Assembly: GCA_018433595.1 (NCBI GenBank)
Contig: JAHDQY010000023.1
Span: 1 to 52,015, forward strand
Length of the DNA: 52,015 nucleotides
Direction: 5' to 3'
Source of the DNA: Synergistales bacterium
Lineage (GTDB): Bacteria; Synergistota; Synergistia; Synergistales; Aminithiophilaceae
Both the position numbers and the translations under genes were made by a program. This document shows positions 16,435 to 25,349 of this stretch, in pieces; position 1 is the stretch's first letter, and each line of letters starts with the position of its first letter. The notes below the pieces were generated by a model, which was not told where the DNA came from, ran no database searches, and saw only the letters and a program-made list of their open reading frames with translations.

Positions 16435-17715
16435 TCAGTTGAGACGGACGAGGTGAAACCGTCTCTTCCCGAGCTTGAGGAGGAGATAGCCTCCGTCGAG
16501 AAGATCGGAAGGAGCGATGTCGATCGTTTCGTCGTCCCGGCGGCTGCCGTTGAGAGAGAAGCCGCCGCCCCGCAGCAGGCGTTTGGCCTCGCCTCGGCTG
16601 GCACAGGCACCGCAGTCGACGAGAAGATCGACGAGGGCATAGCCTTCGCGACGGGGACGCTCGCTGAACGGAACCTCTCTTTCGAGAAGCCTCAGAAGCT
16701 CTCCGTCGAGTTCGGAGGCTTCGAAGCCGCCGCCGAAGAGGATCTCGCTGGCTCTTTCGACCCTCCTGGCCGCCGCCTCGCCGTGAACGGTGGCCGTGAT
16801 CTGCCGGGCCAGGACGCGCTGGGCCTCCCGCCTTTCGGGGTGTTTCCCGTGATCGGCCATGAGAGTCCCGATCTCCTCCAGGGGAAGGAAGGTGTAGAGC
16901 TTGAGGAGTTTTTCCACCTGGCCGTCGTCGCTGTTGATCCAGAACTGGTAGAAGCGGTAGGGTGACGTCCGTTCCGCCGAAAGCCAGACGGCTCCCCCGG
17001 CCGTTTTGCCGAACTTGTTCCCCGCCGAGTCGAGGAGGAGGGGGTAGGTGACGCCGTAAGCCTCGGCGACGTTCGTTTTCCGGATCAGGTCGAGGCCGGA
17101 GATGATGTTCCCCTGCTGGTCGTTGCCGCCCATCTGAAGCTTGCAGCCGTAGGTCTCAAAAAGATGCTGGAAGTCTCGGGCCTGAAGAAGGGCGTAGGAG
17201 AATTCGGTGAAGGAAATCGATTTTTCCGGATCCTCCAGGCGGCTGCGGACGTATTCCCGGCCGACAAGGTAGTTGACGGTGAAGTGCTTCCCCGTATCGC
17301 GGAGGAAATCGAGAAGCCCGATCCTGCCGAGCCAATCGTAGTTGTTGACGAGCAGAGCGCCGTTCTCCTCGGATTCGAAGTCGAGGAAGTGAGTCAGCTG
17401 CCGCCCTACGGCTTCGACGTTCTCCCGGACCTTTTCGAGGGTCAGGAGCGTCCGTTCCGCCGTCTTTCCCGAGGGGTCACCGATCATGCCCGTCCCTCCT
17501 CCGGCGAGGGCGATGGGGCGATGGCCCAGCCTCTGGAGCCAGGCCAGCCCCATGATGGGGATCAGATGGCCCACATGAAGGCTGTCGGCCGTCGGGTCAA
17601 AACCGATGTAGGCCGTAACGCGTTCGGTGCGGAAGAGACCGCTCAGGGCCTCGGGGTGACTGCACCATTCGACGAAGCCTCTTTGTTGAAGAACTTCCAA
17701 CGCATCTTGAAACAT
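16435..17715 (-). CDS. tyrS: Tyrosyl-tRNA synthetase
   Basis: 426 residues of the bacterial TyrRS family, class I. The HIGH-like motif is HVGHL near residue 50, YIGFDPTADSLHVGH includes the tyrosine-binding region, GGNDQQGNI is the acceptor-side motif, and the KMSKS-like loop is KFGKT. A C-terminal S4 RNA-binding domain starts around residue 360. It charges tRNA-Tyr in the cytoplasm. The start is the ATG at 17715 with GAGGAGG upstream; the open frame extends further to 17829 but without family similarity. It is 25 nt downstream of an exported unknown gene and ends in a good terminator. Confidence 0.97.
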   Translation of the reverse strand: MFQDALEVLQQRGFVEWCSHPEALSGLFRTERVTAYIGFDPTADSLHVGHLIPIMGLAWLQRLGHRPIALAGGGTGMIGDPSGKTAERTLLTLEKVRENVEAVGRQLTHFLDFESEENGALLVNNYDWLGRIGLLDFLRDTGKHFTVNYLVGREYVRSRLEDPEKSISFTEFSYALLQARDFQHLFETYGCKLQMGGNDQQGNIISGLDLIRKTNVAEAYGVTYPLLLDSAGNKFGKTAGGAVWLSAERTSPYRFYQFWINSDDGQVEKLLKLYTFLPLEEIGTLMADHGKHPERREAQRVLARQITATVHGEAAARRVERASEILFGGGFEASELDGELLRLLEREVPFSERPRREGYALVDLLVDCGACASRGEAKRLLRGGGFSLNGSRRDDETIDIAPSDLLDGGYLLLKLGKRRFHLVRLN

Positions 17716-17740
17716 GGACTGAAGAACCTCCTCGCTGCCT

Positions 17741-19156
17741 CTATTCGATTGATGTCGACGGCCGAGTCCAGGTGACCCAGCCGCTGTCGAGCCTTGGAAG
17801 GACGACGACGATCCGTCCCAGAGGGGCAAGTTCCCGCAGGGTCCGGATCAGGCGGAAGGGGAGCGGCAAGCGGCCGAAGCGGGAAAGGAGCCTGCCCAGG
17901 GCCTCCGGAGTCTGAAGCCGCTCCGCAAGGCGAGGAAGGTCGACGACGGCCCAGAGGCGCTCTTCGCCGGCAAGGCCCGGGAAGAAGGCGGCCAAGGGGC
18001 GCCGCGGCGGCAGCAAACCTCCGTCGACGATGCCCCAGAGAGCCAGTTCTTCGTCGGCCACCGCCGTCAGGGTCAGGGGAAAGGCGACGGTTCCGCCCCG
18101 AGGAAACCCCGCAACCTCCGAAGGGGAGATCCCCGCTCCCGCCAGGCGAAGATGCCAGAACTTTTCGATCCCGTCCTCGCCGCTCTTCCTGCGGCTCTGG
18201 ACGAAAATCCCCGGGACGGGGAATCCGAGAAGCGCCGCGGGAGCTCCCATGGCGGCGACAGAGGGACCCGTCGACAGTGCAGGAGAACAAACCTCTTTCA
18301 TTTCGACCGGGAGGGAGACGGGACCGCCGCAGAGCCCCTCAAGAACCTCGCCGAGGAATCGGCCCTCTTCAGGAGAGAGGCGCCAGCCGAAGACCAGCTC
18401 GGGATCCGGGGGCAGATGGAACTCCCCTTCGTCCCAGCGGCCGCACCGAGGCTCTTCCAACGACGGCAGCGGATCGATGCGCCAGACGAGTTCGTTGGGC
18501 ATGCCGTCACAGCGCCAGGCTGCGGAAAACTCCAGAGAGCCGGTTTCCCGGGTCAGGCGGAAGGCAAGGTGAGCCGGCCATTGAGGGCGAAGGGTCCAGC
18601 GGAAAGGCCCCCTTCCTTTCTCTGTGGAGAGGGCCTTTTCGAAGCGGGCCATCGTCGCCTCTCCGTCAGCCAGAAGGACGAAATCCGATTCGAAACGCCC
18701 CTGAAGCGGTTTGGCCCAGGGACCTTCCAGGACAAACGAACTTCCCCTTCCGCCGTCGCAAAGGGCAAACCCCGGTTCCGCCCACGAAGGGGGGAGACGG
18801 CCTCCTTGAAGAGCCTGCAAGGAGACGTCGTCAAGCCTGAGGACGGCGTAATGAGTGGGTCCCTCCGCCTCCACGGCAAGGACAAACTCTTCGGATCGGC
18901 GCAGCAGGGGGAGGAGGGAGTCGACGATGGTCGCCGCAGGCGCAAGAGCCGGAAGTTCCAGGAGAAGCGGCGGGAGGTTTTCAGGAAGCTCCCCCGCCTT
19001 GCCCTGAAGGAGGAGCCGATCCCCCTCCACGGCAAGCCCCGGCAGGCAGTGAAGCAGCTCATTCGAGGAGGAGGGCTTGCCCAGCATCCGAAAGCCTCCG
19101 GCGACAAGCAGGGCCGAGAGGAGTATGGCGGACCAGAAGGCAAGGCTTCGCTTCAT
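17741..19156 (-). CDS. Exported or membrane-anchored protein of unknown function
   Basis: 471 residues. The first 22 residues (MKRSLAFWSAILLSALLVAG) form a signal peptide or membrane anchor without a lipobox cysteine; the rest is soluble, rich in Leu, Pro, Gly and Arg with scattered Trp, resembling large exported beta-rich proteins. No catalytic motif was recognised. GGAGGAG precedes the ATG. It sits just upstream of tyrS, 25 nt away, so the two are probably co-transcribed; no functional link is evident. Confidence 0.7.
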   Translation of the reverse strand: MKRSLAFWSAILLSALLVAGGFRMLGKPSSSNELLHCLPGLAVEGDRLLLQGKAGELPENLPPLLLELPALAPAATIVDSLLPLLRRSEEFVLAVEAEGPTHYAVLRLDDVSLQALQGGRLPPSWAEPGFALCDGGRGSSFVLEGPWAKPLQGRFESDFVLLADGEATMARFEKALSTEKGRGPFRWTLRPQWPAHLAFRLTRETGSLEFSAAWRCDGMPNELVWRIDPLPSLEEPRCGRWDEGEFHLPPDPELVFGWRLSPEEGRFLGEVLEGLCGGPVSLPVEMKEVCSPALSTGPSVAAMGAPAALLGFPVPGIFVQSRRKSGEDGIEKFWHLRLAGAGISPSEVAGFPRGGTVAFPLTLTAVADEELALWGIVDGGLLPPRRPLAAFFPGLAGEERLWAVVDLPRLAERLQTPEALGRLLSRFGRLPLPFRLIRTLRELAPLGRIVVVLPRLDSGWVTWTRPSTSIE

Positions 19157-19303
19157 GACGATCTCCTCCTTCGGTAAAACCGTTCAGGCAACACAGAGCG
19201 ACTCCAGGCAAACCGCCCCGCCGGGTCGGGAAAGGATGACAGGCCGGAGCGGTCAGGCCGCCTTCCTCTAGGTTAGCCTAAGGGGAGACGGATGGGAACA
19301 GGC

Positions 19304-20935
19304 CTATCCTTTTCCCGCCGTCACTTTCTCTCTTTCCTTCCCCGGAAGGCCGAGGCGCTCTCCGGCCGTCTCCAGGAGTGTTTTCGCCGACAGGAAGAGG
19401 GGAAGGACGGAGGCGATGTCGCCGGTCATCTCCTCGCTCATGGCGACAGCCAGGGAAGCGACTTCCGAGAGCAGCCCCTCCGCCTCCTCCCGGTCGGAGA
19501 AGCCGAAGGCGGGAACGACGAGAGCACGCTCAAATCCCCTTTCGGCCGAAATGAGCTGGAATTCCTCGCCGAGACGAGGGACGACGGCGCGGTAGCCTCG
19601 CTCTTCGAGGGCCGAGGCGAGGGCCGTCGCCGAACGGGGTTCACCGTGAGTGACGAGAAACATGGGACCGTTGGCGAAATTCGTCGCCCAGGCGAGAAGA
19701 TCCGTTCTGTCGGCATGAGCCGAGAAGCCGTTGACGGTATGAAGCTGCGACTTGACGGCGACTTCTTCTCCGGCGATGCGAAGAAGCTTGTCTCCTTCGA
19801 CAAGGCGGCGCCCCAGGGTCCCCTGGGCCTGGTAGCCGACGAAGACGACGTGGCTCTTTTCGTCCCAGATGTTGTGCTTGAGGTGATGGACGATGCGACC
19901 GCCGTTGGCCATGCCGCTGCCGGCGAGAACGACGGCGTGCCGGACCCCGTTGATGGCCCGCGACTCGTCGACGCCGTCGACGAAATGGAGCTGATGGGGA
20001 GCGAAGGGGTCTCTGCCGTTTTTAATCTGTTTCTGAATCTCCGCCGAGAGAAGCGGCAGGTGGCGGCGGTAGATCTCCGTGGCGCGGACGCCCATGGGAG
20101 AATCGAAGTAGATGGGGACGTTGTCCTTGAGAACTCCCTCCTTCTGGAGAAGCATCAGCTCGTAGAGAACCCGCTGGGCCCTGTCGACGACGAAGGTCGG
20201 AATCATGACCTTCGACCGGTCTTTCAGGGCCTGCTCCATGATCTGGCGGAACTCGAGGCGGGTTTCCTCGTTGGAGCGGTGTTCCCGGTCCCCGTAGGTC
20301 GACTCGATGATGACGTAGTCGGCCTCCTCGATGAAGGCGGGGTTCCTCTCCATGACCGTCCGCTGCGGTCCCAGATCGCCTGAGAAGACGATCTTGACCT
20401 GTCTGCCGTCATCCTTGGCCCAGAGCTCGATGACGGCGCTTCCCAGGATATGGCCGGCATCCCGGAAACGGACTTTCACTCCCGGCGCGATTTCAAAGAC
20501 ATCGTCATAGCTGAGGGGTTCCAGATAGTCCAAAGCCTTTTCGACGTCGGCCTCCTCGTAGAGAGGCTCGACGGGAGGCAGACCGCGACGTTTGTTCTTG
20601 CGGTTGCGCCATTCGGCCTCCTCCTTCATGATGTGAGCCGAGTCGCTCCAGAGAACGCCGACAAGTTCGACGGTAGGGGTTGTCGCCCAGACCTTGCCTT
20701 TGAAACCCTGGCGAACCAGAAGCGGGACTCGGCCCGTATGGTCCAGGTGGGCATGGGTAAGCAGCACGGCGTCGATCGAGGCGGGCTCGAAGGGGAAAGG
20801 TTCGCGGTTACGCCGGTCCTCGTCTTTCCCCTGATGGAGGCCGACATCGATCAGGACACGGCTCTGGCCCACTTCGACGAGATAGTTGGACCCCGTCACC
20901 TCTCCCGCGGCTCCAAGGACTCTTAGCAGCATCAT
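19304..20935 (-). CDS. Beta-CASP metallo-beta-lactamase-fold ribonuclease
   Basis: 543 residues. The metallo-beta-lactamase motifs are complete: LTHAHLDHTG (HxHxDH), DAGHILGSA, FSGDLGP and the C-terminal SAHAD. The beta-CASP insert has YVIIESTYGDR, IPTFVVDRAQR and AGSGMANGGRIVHHLKHN. This is the architecture of CPSF73/YSH1-like bacterial proteins, thought to process RNA. About 80 residues extend beyond the catalytic part. The ATG follows an SD site that can be folded into a hairpin (20939-20957), and its promoter overlaps the end of the upstream glycosyltransferase gene. Confidence 0.9.
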   Translation of the reverse strand: MMLLRVLGAAGEVTGSNYLVEVGQSRVLIDVGLHQGKDEDRRNREPFPFEPASIDAVLLTHAHLDHTGRVPLLVRQGFKGKVWATTPTVELVGVLWSDSAHIMKEEAEWRNRKNKRRGLPPVEPLYEEADVEKALDYLEPLSYDDVFEIAPGVKVRFRDAGHILGSAVIELWAKDDGRQVKIVFSGDLGPQRTVMERNPAFIEEADYVIIESTYGDREHRSNEETRLEFRQIMEQALKDRSKVMIPTFVVDRAQRVLYELMLLQKEGVLKDNVPIYFDSPMGVRATEIYRRHLPLLSAEIQKQIKNGRDPFAPHQLHFVDGVDESRAINGVRHAVVLAGSGMANGGRIVHHLKHNIWDEKSHVVFVGYQAQGTLGRRLVEGDKLLRIAGEEVAVKSQLHTVNGFSAHADRTDLLAWATNFANGPMFLVTHGEPRSATALASALEERGYRAVVPRLGEEFQLISAERGFERALVVPAFGFSDREEAEGLLSEVASLAVAMSEEMTGDIASVLPLFLSAKTLLETAGERLGLPGKEREKVTAGKG

Positions 20936-20938
20936 GGC

Positions 20939-20957
20939 GCCCTAGAGGGCTTCCCTC
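20939..20957 (-). promoter_or_regulatory. Ribosome-site hairpins of the beta-CASP nuclease gene
   Basis: The ribosome site AAGGAGGG can pair with itself through GAGGG-aag-CCCTC (20945-20957), hiding it. An alternative hairpin GCCCT-ct-AGGGC (20939-20950) uses the same CCCT and frees it, while shortening the 17-nt gap to the ATG. The two folds exclude each other. Confidence 0.45.
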
Positions 20958-20979
20958 CTTTTGAGTGTTTCTCCCGTCC

Positions 20980-21008
20980 ATTCTAAGAAGTTCTAAAGTG
21001 TTTGTACA
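20980..21008 (-). promoter_or_regulatory. Promoter of the beta-CASP nuclease gene
   Basis: TGTACA (21003-21008), 17 bp and TAGAAT (20980-20985) on the minus strand, lying across the stop codon of the glycosyltransferase gene. Transcription would start near 20973, giving a leader of about 38 nt with the SD hairpins. Confidence 0.5.
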
Positions 21009-22245
21009 GGAAAGGCGGCTTCCGTCCGGCGAGGATCCGGCGATAGAGAGTTTCGATCCGATCGAAGACGGCAGGCCAGGTGAAGGCCTCCAGGGCGGCC
21101 GTCTCCCGGGGAGGGCCTTCACGAAGGCAGAGACGGATCGTCTCCGCCAGAGCTTCGGCCAGGTCGGTCCGGAAGCGCTCCTCGTCATCGGCATGGGGGG
21201 AATCGATACCGGCAAGCCGGGGAAGAGGGACGAGGCGAAGCGCTCCACCGGCGCTTGCGACAAGCTCCCGAGGCAGGCCGGGGAGGGCCGTCGAAACGAC
21301 GCGGCAGCCCGAAGCCAGGGCCTGAAGAAGCACCAGCGGCAACCCCTCGAAAAGAGAGGGAAGGACAAAAAGATGGACCCGCCCCATGAGCTCGGCCAGA
21401 TCCTTCTGAGGGAGGGCACCGTGGAAGAGAACGCGTCCTCCGAAAGGGAGACCGAGGCGGCGGCAGAGGGCCCCCTCGTCGCCGCTCCCCTCTCCGGCGA
21501 GATGAAGCTTCCAGGGAAGATCGACCACTCTTTCCAGGGCCTTCAGAAGCCACGGGACCCCCTTGGCGCGGCTCAGCTTGCCCGCGTAGAGGATTTCGAC
21601 GGGAGGAGGCACCTCCTTTCGGGACGTACGGAAAAGGGAGCGGTCAAAGCCGGCGCCGACGACGTGGACGGCCTCGGGAGGGATGCCGTAGAGATCGACG
21701 ACCTCACTGGCCTGGACATCGTTGAGTGCCGCGACGGCATCGAGCCTCGCCAGGGCGGGACGCACCTTTCCGGCCAGGGCGGGGCCGTTTCGGAACTGGC
21801 GCAGGTCCGAACCGTGGCAGTGCGCCAGGAGGGGCAGGCCGGGAAAGGCTTCGGCGACGACTGCCGCACCGATCCAGAGGTGATGAAGGTGAATCAGGTG
21901 GGGGCGGTAAGCCGCGACGGCCTCCCTCACCCTGAGGGAAAAGGCTCTTTCGTACCGCTCCAGCTCGCCTGGCAAGAGATCTCTGAAGCAGCGGCTCCGA
22001 TAGGGCATGACGTCGCTCATGCCGACGACGGCGCCGGCTACGTCTCGACCTTCGAAGAGCACCGGGTGGCAGGGAGCTGGAAGGGCCTCCCGGCACCGAC
22101 TCTCTTCACCGCAGGGGATGCCCACGACGACCCGTGAGGAGAGCCCTTTTTTCCGGGCCTCGCCGACAAGGGCCTGGAGCGTCACGCCGCTTCCCGTTCC
22201 GTCGGGGCGCTGGGTCAGTACGTGCAGGATACGGAGTTTTTTCAC
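20983..22245 (-). CDS. GT4-family glycosyltransferase
   Basis: 420 residues, GT-B fold. The N-terminal lobe starts LRILHVLTQRPDGTGSGVTL and contains PHLIHLHHLW; the donor lobe has ILYAGKLSRAKGVPWLLKAL and FVLPSLFEGLPLVLLQALAS, where the E-x7-like motif of GT4 enzymes is found. It transfers a sugar from a nucleotide donor, probably in cell-surface polysaccharide or glycolipid synthesis. Its ATG overlaps the histidine kinase stop by 4 nt, making it the third gene of a two-component operon, an unusual partner. Confidence 0.85.
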   Translation of the reverse strand: MKKLRILHVLTQRPDGTGSGVTLQALVGEARKKGLSSRVVVGIPCGEESRCREALPAPCHPVLFEGRDVAGAVVGMSDVMPYRSRCFRDLLPGELERYERAFSLRVREAVAAYRPHLIHLHHLWIGAAVVAEAFPGLPLLAHCHGSDLRQFRNGPALAGKVRPALARLDAVAALNDVQASEVVDLYGIPPEAVHVVGAGFDRSLFRTSRKEVPPPVEILYAGKLSRAKGVPWLLKALERVVDLPWKLHLAGEGSGDEGALCRRLGLPFGGRVLFHGALPQKDLAELMGRVHLFVLPSLFEGLPLVLLQALASGCRVVSTALPGLPRELVASAGGALRLVPLPRLAGIDSPHADDEERFRTDLAEALAETIRLCLREGPPRETAALEAFTWPAVFDRIETLYRRILAGRKPPFLYKHFRTS

Positions 22246-23612
22246 GGAATCTCCCCTTCCCGGACGGGGAAGACGACACGGATCGTCGTCCCCTCTCCGG
22301 GAGCTGACCGGATCGCGAGACGGCCCCCGATGAGGCGGGCCCGCTCCTCCATGTTGGCCAGGCCCCGATGACCGGCGAGGCGGAATCGGACAAGGTCGTC
22401 GGGCGGTTCGAATCCTCGGCCGTCGTCGACGACCTGGACTTCCCAGAGGAGATCCGATTCCGGAACGATTCGGACGTCGATCCTGCCGGCGCCTCCGTGG
22501 CGCACCGCGTTGTTGAGGGCCTCCTGGATGATGCGGAAAAGGGAGAGGACCTTCTCGTGAGAGAGTCCTTCGAGACGGACGTCGACTTCATAGTCGATCT
22601 CGACGTCGAAGTGACGGCAGAATCGTTCCGTCAGCTCCGCCAGGGCCTGGGAGAGCCCGAGCTCCAGCCAGGGAGGAGCCAGTTCGTCACAGAGGGCCCG
22701 AAGCTCCCTCACGGCGAGGGAGGCCCCCTCCTCGGCCAGATCGAAATGACGGCTCCGCGCTTCGGCCGAGGCGGCGTTCTTGGCGAGACGGATCTGCTGG
22801 ACCAGGGCCGTCACATCCTGAACGGGACCGTCGTGAATCTCCCGGGCCAGGGAGGAGCGCTCCAGCTCCTGAACGCCGACAAGGTCCGAGACGTACCGTC
22901 GCGTCAGATCGGCCCGGTCGACGGCGGTTCGGGCCAGTTCATGGAGGACCTCCCGGAGGCGGCGCACCTGGTAGACGGCCACGGGATCATCGCGACGAGG
23001 CAGGTCCCTCCCCCACTGCAACGTCGACACCTCTTCCTCGAGGCGTCTCAAGGGCCGGGCGAGCCATCTCCAGAGGGGGATGACGGCCAGCAGTCCGGCC
23101 ACTCCCAACAGGGCCACGAGCAGGGCCCAGAGATGGGAGAAATGAACCATCGGCCCCAGAAGCTGTTTCCAGGAGACGGCGGCGACGACGAAAAAACCGC
23201 TCCCGACGGGGTAGGCGGCGACGGTGTAAGTGTCCTCGGCGGGACGCCGGACCTCGAAGGCCCGCCCCAGGGGGAACTCGGGACGCCAGATCTTGGAGAG
23301 GATCTCCACCCCCGGCGAGGCCGTCAGGACAGCTCCCTCGGCATTGACGACGGCCACCCACCCCGGCATGGAGAGCCCCGCCGTAAAGAGCCGAAGCCCC
23401 ATGAGCCGCATCGTCGGCGAGAGGTACCCGTTGCCCCGGAGACCGTCTTCCATGCGGGAGGCGACGGTCTGGGCGAGGTCCTCCACATAGGAGCGCGCCA
23501 CCATCTCCATGGCCCGCTCGTGCTGGAAGAGGCTGACGCCGGAGACGACGAGGACGGCCAGAGAGGGGATGAGGATGGAGACGACAAGCAGGGCCAGAAG
23601 GTGCCGCCTCAC
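22242..23612 (-). CDS. Sensor histidine kinase, NarX/DegS type
   Basis: 456 residues. Membrane helices at about 5-28 and 158-182 enclose an extracytoplasmic sensor region of about 130 residues, probably single-Cache-like. A HAMP-like segment follows, then the HisKA_3 dimerisation helix with the phosphorylated His in LAREIHDGPVQDVTALVQQI, and the ATP-binding domain with IIQEALNNAVRHGGAG and VVDDGRGFEPPD. It overlaps the response regulator gene upstream and the glycosyltransferase gene downstream by 4 nt each. Its signal is unknown. Confidence 0.92.
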   Translation of the reverse strand: MRRHLLALLVVSILIPSLAVLVVSGVSLFQHERAMEMVARSYVEDLAQTVASRMEDGLRGNGYLSPTMRLMGLRLFTAGLSMPGWVAVVNAEGAVLTASPGVEILSKIWRPEFPLGRAFEVRRPAEDTYTVAAYPVGSGFFVVAAVSWKQLLGPMVHFSHLWALLVALLGVAGLLAVIPLWRWLARPLRRLEEEVSTLQWGRDLPRRDDPVAVYQVRRLREVLHELARTAVDRADLTRRYVSDLVGVQELERSSLAREIHDGPVQDVTALVQQIRLAKNAASAEARSRHFDLAEEGASLAVRELRALCDELAPPWLELGLSQALAELTERFCRHFDVEIDYEVDVRLEGLSHEKVLSLFRIIQEALNNAVRHGGAGRIDVRIVPESDLLWEVQVVDDGRGFEPPDDLVRFRLAGHRGLANMEERARLIGGRLAIRSAPGEGTTIRVVFPVREGEIP

Positions 23613-24247
23613 TCCTCGAGCAGCTCCTCGAGGGTGACGACGCCGTACTTGAGGGCCAGGAGCATGGCCTCCGTCTTGTTGCGGGCGCCCAACTTGTCAT
23701 AGATCGAGGCCAGGTGGGTCTGGACGGTCCGCTCGCTGATGAAGAGCCTTTCGGCCACCTCCTTGCTGGAAAGGCCTCGCGCCGCTAGCTCCAGGACCTC
23801 CCGCTCCCGTGCCGAAAGGCTCTCGGGGAGGAAGTCGTGATCGCCGACGGCCGTCGCCACCTCGCTGTCGAGATAGAGCCCCCCGGCGGCGACGACACGG
23901 ATCGCCTGGGCCAGCTCCCCCGGCGTCGTCGTCTTGAGGATGTATCCCTTGGCCCCCGCCCGAAGGGAGGCGATGACATACTGCTTCGAGTCGTAGGAGG
24001 TGAGCATCAGGGGAGCCGAAGGAAGGCCTTGAGCCTTGATGCGCCGGGCAATGGCAACGCCGTCGGTCCCGGGCATGCGGATGTCGAGGAGGGCCACGTC
24101 CGGCGAGAGGGACTCGATGAGCTGCCAGGCACCGTCGCCGTCGACGGCCTGCCCGACCAGCTCGATGTCGGGCTCTCCCTCCAGATAGGCCACCAGACCG
24201 GCCCGGGTCATGGGATGGTCATCAGCAAGAATCACGCGAATCGCCAT
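23609..24247 (-). CDS. NarL/FixJ-family response regulator
   Basis: 212 residues. The receiver domain has the acidic pair in LADDHPMTRAGL, the phospho-acceptor Asp in ALLDIRMPGTDG and the conserved Lys in AKGYILKTT. The LuxR-type helix-turn-helix is LSAREREVLELAARGLSSKE through RLFISERTVQTHLASIYDKL. First gene of the three-gene operon; AGGAGG precedes the ATG, with a small GGCGT/ACGCC hairpin just upstream. It probably controls its own operon and surface-sugar genes, but no binding site could be assigned. Confidence 0.93.
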   Translation of the reverse strand: MAIRVILADDHPMTRAGLVAYLEGEPDIELVGQAVDGDGAWQLIESLSPDVALLDIRMPGTDGVAIARRIKAQGLPSAPLMLTSYDSKQYVIASLRAGAKGYILKTTTPGELAQAIRVVAAGGLYLDSEVATAVGDHDFLPESLSAREREVLELAARGLSSKEVAERLFISERTVQTHLASIYDKLGARNKTEAMLLALKYGVVTLEELLEE

Positions 24248-24326
24248 GGTTTTTCCTCCTGGGCGTCTGAACGCCGTCGTTTGATCCTATCCTACCTGCT
24301 GAGCCCCTTGCCTTTCATCAGCCACT

Positions 24327-25349
24327 TTACCGAGGAGACCGGTAGGAATTCCCTTCGCCTTCCTCCCCCTCCCTCCCCAAAAGCCGGGAAAGGCCCTTGA
24401 CGGCTTCATCGGCGGCGACGAGCAGGAGAGGCTCCTTGAGACGCCGCGACGGGAACTGATCCCAAAGGGCCGACACGGCCCCTGAGGGATCGCCCGTCGT
24501 TTCGATCTCGACGGCGGCGCCACCGGAAAGAGGGCGGAAGGAGGCCCGGCGAAGGGAGAGGGCGAAGGCCGATGCGGCCTCTTCCAATCGTTCGGCCAGA
24601 GATCTATCGAGAGGCCACCGGCGTTTAAGACGCCCGAGCGGTTTCCGCGGAAGATCGAGGAAAGCCTCCAGGCGCTCCTGGTCGATCCACATCCCCGGCG
24701 GGAGAAGCTTCGAGAGCAGGGCCCTGTCGCTTACAGGAAAGGGCAGATCGAGATAGTCCCGAAGGAGAGATCTCGCCGTCAGCTTGGGGAGGGCCGCGAT
24801 CTTCCCTCTCCCCCGGGCCAGCTTCTCCAGGGCTTCGATCCAGGGCGGCAGACGGTCGAAGACGAGAGAGGCCACGGCGCCGTCGGCTCCGTCGAGCCGG
24901 TCGACGGCCTGGCGGACGGCGACGAGACCGCTGCTGAAGGAACCGTCCAAAAGGGTCCAGCCGTCGTCACCGGCACACTCTCCGGCGGCGATAAGCTCCT
25001 CCATCGACAGGCGGGCTCGGACCAGGATCTCCCCCGAGGGGTCATGGGAGAAACGGAGCAGCTCCCCCTTGGCCCGGGGACGCCCCTCCGCCGGTGCTGC
25101 CGCCACAGCGAGGAGAACCACGACGTCACCGAAACGCCGACGTCGGGCCAGCCCGCCGTCGATCCCCCAGAGGGCCCTCTCTCCGGCACGCACCCCGTCG
25201 AAACAGCCTTGGGCACTCATCTCCCGACCCAGTTCGAGAAGGGGAAGCGTCAGAAGGTCCTCTTCCCTTTCGTCGGCATCGGCGAGGCGAGCCTGATCAG
25301 CCAGCAGGGCCGAGACGGCCTCGCCGTAGGGGCGGAATCCCTCTCTCAT
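24327..25349 (-). CDS. nurA: NurA 5'-3' nuclease
   Basis: 340 residues of the NurA family. The first catalytic Asp is in RALWGIDGGLARRRRFGDVV and a second conserved acidic block is GWTLLDGSFSSGLVAVRQAV. NurA is a 5'-3' single-strand-specific nuclease that works in a complex with the HerA hexamer to resect DNA ends. The ATG overlaps the herA stop by 4 nt, and it is the last gene of the resection operon. The C-terminal tail is acidic and low in complexity. No terminator is visible after it. Confidence 0.85.
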   Translation of the reverse strand: MREGFRPYGEAVSALLADQARLADADEREEDLLTLPLLELGREMSAQGCFDGVRAGERALWGIDGGLARRRRFGDVVVLLAVAAAPAEGRPRAKGELLRFSHDPSGEILVRARLSMEELIAAGECAGDDGWTLLDGSFSSGLVAVRQAVDRLDGADGAVASLVFDRLPPWIEALEKLARGRGKIAALPKLTARSLLRDYLDLPFPVSDRALLSKLLPPGMWIDQERLEAFLDLPRKPLGRLKRRWPLDRSLAERLEEAASAFALSLRRASFRPLSGGAAVEIETTGDPSGAVSALWDQFPSRRLKEPLLLVAADEAVKGLSRLLGREGEEGEGNSYRSPR

